A stretch of 64,000 nt of DNA from positions 27,251,028 through 27,315,027 of the forward strand of contig OY744608.1 in the NCBI GenBank assembly GCA_963556255.1. The letters are read 5' to 3'. Positions 10,524 to 64,000 of the stretch are shown here, piece after piece; position 1 is the first letter of the stretch, and every line of letters starts with the position of its first letter. The notes beneath the pieces are model-generated. The model searched no databases. It was not told the origin of the DNA and was given only the letters and a program-made list of their open reading frames with translations. A program made the position numbers and the translations under genes. Source of the stretch: Allolobophora icterica (Eukaryota > Annelida > Clitellata > Crassiclitellata > Lumbricidae).

Positions 10524-11005
10524 TGTCAACCCAATCCTTCTGTTGACAATCCTTCTGATTAAATCCTTGTTCTCTTCGTACTTAACGCCTATTTAACGTT
10601 CACCTTTTGAACACTAATTCTACGTATAAGTATAACCTGAACTAATCAGCAACACAGTTTAATATCTTTTCAGTTTAATAAGAAACAAACAGACAGAACT
10701 CAATTCGATTACAACTCAACTAGTCAGCCACACTACTACAGCGAACATCGAATTCAAACTTCTCTAGTCAGCATAATTCTTCGCGCCTCTTGACACACCT
10801 GTCTTCTGTGCGCATAAGCGAAATCTTATAATATACATATAGCGCGCCGCTGCCCAGATCGGCCGGCCGCGCGTGTCACTAAGACAGTACAATTAAACGT
10901 TATGCATTTATCATATATACATATACACGTGAAACTAAAGTAAGCGCACTAAATATATACGCTAATATCTCGCACTGCAAGACTGTACACGAAACTCAGT
11001 TCACA
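10524..11005 (-). repeat. 5' LTR of the Gmr1-like element
   Basis: 482 bp with the same termini as 4724-5205 and one substitution (C10978). Followed on the + strand by CAGTT, the right copy of the target duplication. As the 5' LTR it should carry the element's promoter. Confidence 0.97.
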
Positions 11006-11623
11006 CAGTTATACCTTCCGTTATTAATAGCACTTATAAACTCCTCTAACCTTACAACATAAGCCAAAAATTTACACCATTGTAATAAGACCACAGACAT
11101 CAAAGCTACAACCAATAAGTTATAGAAGCTATTCAACATGAAGGTAACGAATGGGGAATACTGTGGTACTGTAGCAGACATACAAAGACATGCACTGCAT
11201 GTTGCTTTTGTTGTCAAGGTATTAAGGAAATGGCAACAGGAACAGAAATATCAAAACAGTGGCTACTTGTATCAAGATATCGCTTTAAATGACTTGTGTA
11301 TCATACGCTCATAGCATTGACGACACCAATTCGTGTTGCCGATCAAGTTTCGCAAAGAAGCCCAGAAAAATAAAAAGAAGTAAGTAAGTACAAGATGTCC
11401 ACTTCTATTTCTCACAAAAGTAACACTTTATCGCGAAATCATGGAAAACATGGAAAATGCAACAATAACAATTAAGCATATCAAATTGGCATCGGCGGCG
11501 CGCCGACAGATTGTCGGCGGCGGCGGCGGCGGCGCGCCGACAAACAAAAATTGGCGGCGGCGGCGCCCACAAAATGTCGGCGGCGGCGGCGCGGCGCGGC
11601 CGGCGCAGGGCTCTAGGCAGACA

Positions 11624-12201
11624 GCCATGCAGACGGCTAAGGTGGATGATGTTTAGAATTGAAGTGGCGGTAAGGAGATGATTGTCAATAACTGACGCAA
11701 TCAGAAGCCTTTTTCAATATCCAAGTTAGCCTTAGGTTTATTAACTGAAGAATTTAAGATTTTAAGTAGGCCATGGTAGGCCATAGCCCGCTAGGCCCTA
11801 CCGTTGAGTAGGCTATGTCTTCGTGTTGTGCTTTTCGCTATACACAACGTTACATTGACTAATAACGACTTATGGGTGCCATCTACCGAACAAATCAGCA
11901 ACATCCATTCTCTTTGTTACGATATTTCACAGCCTGTCACAGTATCTATAACAGATTTTCTTAAAATTGTAAGAATGACATGGTCATTAATTAACGGAGA
12001 ATTCAACTTAAAACTTTCAACCTACCGGACTTGGATCTCCAATTGGTATCGCCGGAACACCCCTAGCTCTGACATAACGCAACGCTCATGAATAAGCTGT
12101 TGCCCTGCGCTTAGCTTATAGTAGCAACATCTGACACAACAAATTCCGACACTATACCCGTACTCTGGTTGTTCCAACCCCAAGCCGGCATAGGCGTAAT
12201 T
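11624..12201. other. Intergenic stretch, no gene seen
   Basis: No recognisable coding sequence. The open frame 11804-12091 (+) lacks motifs. Nothing else stands out. Confidence 0.4.
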
Positions 12202-13780
12202 TCAGAGGCGCGTTTACCATTAGGTGCACTAGGCGTGCGCCTAGGGCCTCCAAATCTCGGGGGCCCCCAAACGACTGAAAAAAAATTTTAATTAGAATTT
12301 TTTTTTCGTGTTTTCACTAAAATTATGATATCAAATAACTTCACATTCCTTGAAAATATCATCTATAACTAATCATCATTACAGTGCCAATATATACTCA
12401 AAAACACGGTTTCAAGTTCAGCTCCGTGAGTTTTTGCACATGATAGGCTAAACTAAGGTGCGACCATACCTATGGTAAGTAGGCCTATATAGGGCCTACG
12501 TTATTTTTTTTACTATAACGTACGTAGGCTACGGTACGCGTATACGTTATCATGCCGTACGTTACCGTATGTTCACATCAGTTCATTACGAGAATAAAAT
12601 ACATAACCTTATGCACAAGAAAAGTTAATAATATATAGTTGGTGATTGATGGTCGTAAACAATTTTAACCATTACGTCAGTCTGTTCAATCTCTACTTTT
12701 AAACTTTTAAATTCCAAATTGCTAATATTCTGTGTAATGTATAGGCCTAATATGAAGATAATTAAGATTTTAGGGCATACTTTTTAGCATACGGCTAGTG
12801 TGAAGTTATGCGTATTATTGTGTATGGTACAAAATTTTATCTCATAGGCCTAGTTAACTGCAGCAAGGTCATTCAAGCCAGAGATGCCACATTGGATGGC
12901 GAAGTAGCAAACATTAAAACACACCTGAAAGATTTGAAAAAACAACTGGAAATGCATTTGGAATTAAGTCAGGCTCGTTGCATCAAACTGTAGCATAGAA
13001 ATAAAATTCCCTCGTTGACGTGGTGGAGTTAAGCACGGTGACAACACACCCAATGCTAAATTGGGATAAATGAATGAAACAATGATTCGACAGAAGAGGC
13101 CTAGGGCTTCAGAAAGTCTGTGTTTTGTGTCTTTAGTTTCTGTAAAAATATCTATAGTCATGTCTGCAAGTGATCTGGAAGGAAAAACTTAATTAGCCTT
13201 AGCAGAACAATATCCTGCTGACCTTAAAGGTCAGGATTTCGTAACGGAAGCAACATTTACCCTCAGTATGTATAAGGCAAATTTTGGGAATGCACAGTTA
13301 ATGCGTACTAGACCTGTTAAATTTATTAACAGAATACAATCTTTCCTACCCACTGAGGGTGGGGGCGTAGTTGTGTAGCGGTATGTTGTGTGCTATGTTA
13401 CCGAAGGGTAGCGGGTTCGAATATATAGGCCTACCTTTCAAGGCACAGCGTAGCGACCCAGCGCCATCGATGTTCTGTCGTATGGTCGTGTGCACTTCTG
13501 AACTTTGGAAGGAGGGCAACATCAAAATACAATTGTATAGTATTCTAAATGTTTGTGTCAGCTTGCGAATACAATTGACAATTCCAGCGAAGTATAGCCT
13601 CTGCAGAGAGATCATTCAGCAAACTCAAGCTCATTAAAGATTTTTTTAAGATCTGTATAGGCCTATGTCTCAAGAAAGTCTTGTGGATTTGGCCGTGCTG
13701 AGTATCGAGTCAAAAACTGCCAGAACTATTATTGATTTTGATAGGGCCTACTGTCATAAGAAATTTATTTGTTTGCCCAG
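12202..13780 (+). pseudogene. Decayed hAT transposon with transposase remnants
   Basis: The left end cagaggcgcgtttaccatta followed by a CTAGGGCC-rich stretch matches the style of hAT termini. Downstream, in several broken frames on the + strand, are peptides resembling hAT transposase: IQARDATLDGEVANIKTHL at about 12863-12920, LAEQYPADLKGQDF at about 13200, and ESLVDLAVLSIESKTA at 13677-13724. The last matches the C-terminal dimerisation block, typically LxxLAxLSIExxxA. A SINE (13357-13545) interrupts it. I did not find the right inverted repeat. An old, dead copy. Confidence 0.6.
13357..13545 (+). mobile_element. tRNA-derived SINE, family A, copy 1
   Basis: Shows an A-box-like tagttgtgtagcggtatg and a B box (gcgggttcgaata), followed by a body ending aactttggaaggagggcaac and a short A-rich tail. 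The body matches the minus-strand copy at 56371-56551 over most of its length, and the head matches 18437-18524. It sits inside the decayed hAT relic. Confidence 0.8.
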
Positions 13781-13904
13781 ATGTACATCAGATCCCTCAG
13801 GAATTAAAAAATCATCCAGAGAACATTATTATTACTGTTATTATTTATTATTGTTGTTGTTGTATTCCGAGTTACGTATAATCCCTCACGATTACAAATC
13901 TTAA

Positions 13905-14341
13905 AGATAACAGTTTCTAAGATGGCTGCAGCTTCGTTAAAGTAGTGCTCGGTAGTTAAAGTGCTGTTGAAAGCAGTTGCATTAAAGCGCTTGATGGCAT
14001 AGAATAGATAAGGGCAGCAGGGCTGGTAAAGAAATGTAGTTTCCGTGTTGTCTCCAGTTATCTGCGCAAGACGATGGACAGGGCAATTGAAAAAAGCCAG
14101 GCCTTCTGTATTTATTGAGTCAAGAGTCTAGAAGGCTTTAGGGCACAACTGTTTGCGAGTATAGAATAACAATATGGGCCTATTGTATGTGGCTGTTTTT
14201 CTTTCGTCCGCAGCCTCAGCAGCGCTAAGATGATAAGACTCAGTCAAAGTGTAAACGATCAGTGTCGTCCCAGGTCATATATTTTCACTATCCGACGGGT
14301 ATTGTAACGGCTTGGCTGTATTACGGCGCCTTGGAAATTGA
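13905..14341. other. Intergenic stretch, no gene seen
   Basis: No coding motif, RNA gene or repeat recognised between the hAT relic and the trinucleotide array. Confidence 0.4.
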
Positions 14342-14999
<658 letters not shown>

Positions 15000-16159
15000 G
15001 TTATTATTATATCCCAATGACCCAATCCCGCTTTCACTCCCACTAATCGTAGGCCTCCTCCCAAGCAAGTTGTCATTGTTGCTGTCGTTGTTACCAACAA
15101 TTATTGAAAGCTTTTGAATATGTATTGCTAGTATATAATTCCTATGAAAGGGAATATGAAATGACCTAAAATTGAAAGCTCACGTGGCGAAAATGAAACA
15201 GGTAATAGTCATATTTAATACAATGCTGGCATATTTATTTCTCTAGACTTCGATGTCGAATATGCTTTTATCGTTTGCGCCAGATTCGCGCCCTAGGCCC
15301 TACGCATGGCCGCTGATCTATTCAGGGGCGTCTACACCATAGAAACCTTGGAGCAAATGCTCCATTCCAGAAATGGGGAGGGGGGAGATCTGTCAGTGTG
15401 TGTGCCACCATTAACGGGGGAGAAGGAAGGTGGAGGGGAAAAGAAGAGGGGGAAAGGGAATTAAGTTGACTTCTGGGGAACAGACGCCTCTGGATCTATT
15501 CATTCTGCAACACATGGTTAACTGGTGGTTCCCCGTCGCGTACCGGTACTGCCACAAAACAACATGTAAGCATAGCTATGGCCAGTCCCTCATTCTGAAA
15601 CAGGCTTCTATGCAGTTTCGGCATGAACTTCTCTTTCCTATGCCTCTCTTTCTTTAGCGGTTAAACACGCATTCTGATCGATCATGATGTTACGTAGAGA
15701 GGTCGGGAGCGCCTATGACAAGTGTATAAGGAAGGACTTATATTAATTCTGCCTGGTAGTTTAAGTAACTTCGGCAGTCCTTCGACGTCATGCAATCGCT
15801 ATAGAAAAGCGTGTACATTTACATTTTCACATTTGGGCCTACTGATTTCTAGCTTGGCGTTGAGGCCGTATATATCGTGTTATTACGGTTGCGGGTCGCT
15901 CTAAACCCAACCCGTTTCCGAACTGTGCGATAGGCCTGGCGTAGGCAAAGGACTGTAACCTTGTTGACCAGGTTGCGCATGCGCAAGTAGCCCTATGCTT
16001 AAGCGTCTTTATAGAAAGGTACGTAGCTGACGACTGCGACTTATTTGTATAGGGTGATTGGTGTCGGTTTGTTGCTTAATCATGTTATTTGAGGACTTTC
16101 CGTAACAGTTACTTTTGGAATAATTGACACTTTTGTCAAGATAGGATCGCTGAGAGAAG
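15000..16159 (+). promoter_or_regulatory. Probable LRP5/6 upstream region and 5'UTR, unresolved
   Basis: This is the DNA immediately upstream of the LRP5/6 start codon, so promoter and 5'UTR should lie here or be split across an upstream exon. I do not see a convincing TATA box with initiator. A purine-rich stretch (15376-15480) and a CAGGGGCGTCTACACC phrase at 15324, reminiscent of a hAT end but with no partner, are the notable parts. The assignment rests on position only. Confidence 0.3.
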
Positions 16160-61780
<45,621 letters not shown>

Positions 61781-62410
61781 CAGCCAGTTGAGCTTTTAAC
61801 ACAAAGGTGCAAACTTAAGAATTGAAATATCTTATTAAGCATGTCAGTTACTAAGAAGACTATGTCACTGCGAAGTTGTTTCAGCTCGTTTGTTTGATCC
61901 TAGTTCAAGGACTGCATCACTGATAGCGGAGTGTTCATTACCCGTCTGCTTTGAACATCAGTGGAAACTTCAGACATACAACTACTTGTGTAATGATATA
62001 GTGTATATATATCATGTTGATTTCCTTTGCATGAAAGATCTAGCTAGGGTTGTGTCTTAGCAGAGTATTACATACCTCCAATGCTTTCATTTTATCTACA
62101 TTTTGTACAGATATTTCTTCCAGCTGTTTCTGTTAACAAGTTCCCACAATGACAGTTGCATTTGAGCTGACCATGACTTATTTTGGTAATGTACAAATTG
62201 TGTCTTGGAAGAACGGTTTCTATTAAAATTATGATTATTCATTCTACTTTTGTTTGATGTTACTTTGCTGTCTTTTATTCCATATAAAAGTCTTGTAGGT
62301 CGACGTCTTATATGGAGTGCTATATAAATTATGTATTACAATCAATGCAACAACTTTGTGCCATCAATGTGCTATGCAGCCCCATAAATACACGAAATAA
62401 ATATAATAAA
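61781..62410 (+). promoter_or_regulatory. Lrp5/6: LRP5/6 3'UTR with candidate poly(A) signals
   Basis: AT-rich non-coding DNA after the stop. ATTAAA at 62222-62227 and AATAAA at 62396-62401 and about 62406 are candidate poly(A) signals. A retroposon-type tail (GGAGTGCTATATAAATTATG) lies between them at 62290-62345. Which signal is used cannot be told from sequence. Confidence 0.55.
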
Positions 62411-63044
62411 TTCACTTCATAAATCCATCCACTGTGCTTAGTCTTTCCTGCAATTCTTCGATTTCTGCAATTTTATGCTATGAGCTGCTTCCATGTTATG
62501 TTCAGAGATCCTATGAAATGGCCTGATGAAACTGGTTTTGGACTGCCATCAACTCATTCCATATGCATTATTTTAATGGTTAAAAAAATCTGATTTCTAA
62601 ATGTTTCCAAAAGTCTCAACGATATTATGTGTAAATTTCATTCTTTTAATTAAATCCACAAAATTTTCCAGAATTAAATGGCTTACATGGTTTGTCCAGA
62701 ATTAAATTGCTTATATGGTTTGTCCAGAATATCACCAGTTACAGAAAAGAACGTTTAAGAACAAATTAAGAAACAATGCACAATGCTCAGTGACAGTTAT
62801 TTTTAATGAATTTCAAAGTACAAGCCAACTCGGTCAAACATGCAGGCCTTTCAAAGGCATTTGTGGGTACATGTACCAACAAAACACTGAATCTGAAAGT
62901 GCTGTTTTATAGGTGCAATTCCCATCAATGATTTTCCTGTTTGGATTAGATAGACCCACATTGTTCAGTTCAGCTAACAAATAAGATTTTTTACTGGTAG
63001 AAAAAATCAAACCAGCGGTTTTTGGTTCTGAACGTGGCGGACTA
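62411..63044. other. Intergenic stretch, no gene seen
   Basis: AT-rich. A roughly 27-bp phrase (tggtttgtccagaat with flank) is duplicated at 62660-62730. Nothing else recognised. Confidence 0.45.
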
Positions 63045-63490
63045 GTCCATGGTCTCAACTGGTCTCCCACACAGGGTGCCATCTTACTGCCCTACTCTAT
63101 ATTCTCTACACCACCAATTTAAGCCATTTCCTTTCTTCTTTGGCTTTTTGGCTCATCAGTATGAAGATGATACTTGGACACCCGTCCATGGCCCAGTTGT
63201 ACAGGCAATCTTCTTTGTGGAGAAAATGCTTCAAAAATCAGAGGCTCTGTGCCTGGATGTCATGCTACCGTCTCCAGCTGAACCCCAGGAAACCCATCTG
63301 TCTTGGTAGCCATTGGCAGATCTGTAACATTGATGTCTGATTTGCAACATAATTTTCCTGAAATTCTTTTTCTACTGCTCTGCATGAGTTGGATGTGACT
63401 TTGGACAAGGAAACGACCTTCTCCACATGTGGGAAGAGTATGTCAAATGTGTTTAATCACCTGCACCAGATTTTCATAATACACTGCATG
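63045..63490 (+). pseudogene. Degenerate L2/CR1-like RT fragment
   Basis: Broken + strand frames preserve RT blocks in order: STGLPHRVPSYCPTLYSLHH (about 63050-63110, from a GLPQGxxLGPLLY-type block), HQYEDDTWTPVHGPV (63157-63200, the catalytic ADD changed to EDD), AWMSCYRLQLNPRKPICLGS (about 63250-63310) and LDVTLDKETTFSTC (about 63388-63430). The family is the same as the LINE at 53792 but much older. Confidence 0.65.
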
Positions 63491-63547
63491 CTTACAACTC
63501 TAGCCGTCATGACTGTCATGTGTACATTCACATGCACAAGGGTTGAT

Positions 63548-63870
63548 ATAATAATAATAATAATAATCTGTTCTTTAATTAAGCGCCTACAAACGCACTG
63601 CACTGTACAGTGAACATACATATAGTTGAAACGGCAGCCACGAAGAGCGCCTTACATACATGTATTTAGTAGAAGCATATGATAACAGTTTTACAGGAGT
63701 CGAATATAACCGTATTTAAGCGGCAGCGACACGGTGCCAACATGGCCTACTATTCATTTAACCACCGCCACCTAGCGAGTGGAAGGCTGAAAAACCTTAC
63801 GGGGTCTACGGGATTCGATCTTGGTACCTTCAGATCTTCACGCCAGTGTTATCCATTACTCTACGGACCC
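63548..63870 (-). mobile_element. tRNA-derived SINE, family B, copy 2
   Basis: Minus-strand head in the ggtccgtagagtaatgga region with a B box (agatcgaatcccg), body phrases shared with 19251-19529 (complement of gataacagttttacaggag) and a TTATTA tail at 63548-63567. Confidence 0.7.
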
Positions 63871-64000
63871 CCACCCCGATATGGCAATGCTATGTATGCA
63901 GGGCTTACTCTTTCCAGCATTAGGTAACCAACTAGTCTACCTTAAATGCTGTGCCCTGTCTGATCAGAGGTATAACTAAATTTGGGCATTTATACAGCTT

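Larger units (their letters stand above)
4724..11005 (-). mobile_element. Gmr1-like (Ty3/Gypsy-related) LTR retrotransposon
   Basis: A complete insertion of 6282 bp read on the minus strand. It has two 482-bp LTRs starting TGT and ending ACA and a perfect 5-bp target duplication, CAGTT, at 4719-4723 and 11006-11010. A primer-binding-like site and a purine tract are in the expected places. Coding order on the minus strand is gag, zinc knuckle, protease, integrase, then reverse transcriptase and RNase H. Integrase before RT is the Ty1/Copia order, yet the RT (YVDD) and RNase H (TDHNPLTYL) are of Ty3/Gypsy type; this combination defines the deuterostome Gmr1-like group. The LTRs differ at one site (T5178 against C10978), so insertion is recent. 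It lies inside the hAT-like element 3941-11615. Confidence 0.95.
3941..11615. mobile_element. hAT-like non-autonomous DNA transposon, split by an LTR element
   Basis: The ends are perfect 15-bp inverted repeats: tagagccctgcgccg at 3941-3955 and its reverse complement at 11601-11615. They are flanked by a perfect 8-bp target duplication, GGCAGACA, at 3933-3940 and 11616-11623. An 8-bp duplication with a TAGAG terminus is the hAT signature. Both ends carry GC-rich subterminal arrays of CGGCGG units (3955-4083 and 11487-11600). Removing the nested LTR element (4724-11005) and one copy of its duplication leaves about 1.39 kb with no transposase frame, so this copy is non-autonomous. The internal part holds a short direct repeat near 4213-4277. 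Confidence 0.88.

Noticed and set aside
15324..15345. CAGGGGCGTCTACACC as a hAT terminus
   Set aside because: No matching inverted end or 8-bp duplication was found nearby.

Overview
The window is eukaryotic, almost certainly from an invertebrate deuterostome and most plausibly an echinoderm. The reasons are a GT-AG intron-rich animal gene with intergenic-like introns, many LINEs, SINEs and hAT-type DNA transposons, a Gypsy-related LTR retrotransposon with the integrase-before-RT order known from deuterostome Gmr1-like elements, and a striking excess of the palindrome TAGGCCTA (17 counted by eye). The species cannot be named from the sequence alone.

The main content is one complete gene, the Wnt co-receptor LRP5/6, on the + strand from the ATG at 16160 to the stop at 61780. 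I resolved 15 coding exons whose intron phases all agree; the spliced CDS is 4797 nt, or 1598 codons plus stop, close to the roughly 1600 residues of vertebrate LRP5 and LRP6. Domain order is signal peptide, four YWTD beta-propellers each followed by an EGF module, three LDLa repeats, one membrane span and a cytoplasmic tail. The tail keeps four PPPSPxS-like motifs, but the usual C-terminal fifth is missing. The last exon alone carries the end of propeller 4, EGF4, all LDLa repeats, the membrane segment and the whole tail.

Left of it (1-16.1 kb) are a tetranucleotide microsatellite beside a retroelement RT scrap, a single-exon frame for a small type I membrane protein with a possible death-type ectodomain (2461-3246), and a nested transposon. 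That nest is a hAT-like element (3941-11615, perfect 15-bp TIRs, 8-bp target duplication) split by a very young 6.28-kb LTR retrotransposon (4724-11005, LTRs differing at one position, 5-bp target duplication). A decayed hAT transposase relic and a long composite trinucleotide repeat follow.

The LRP5/6 introns are packed with mobile DNA: hAT-type elements and MITEs with perfect 8-bp target duplications (22.9, 26.9, 31.6 with a second nested inside it, 38.6, 40.7 and 58.1 kb), a 5'-truncated RTE-like LINE with a perfect 12-bp duplication (44.8-46.9 kb), an L2/CR1-like LINE (53.8-55.5 kb), older LINE fossils, two tRNA-derived SINE families, minisatellites and microsatellites. The most novel theme is a set of non-autonomous hAT-like elements whose subterminal DNA consists of arrays of a short motif resembling the inner end of their own TIR.
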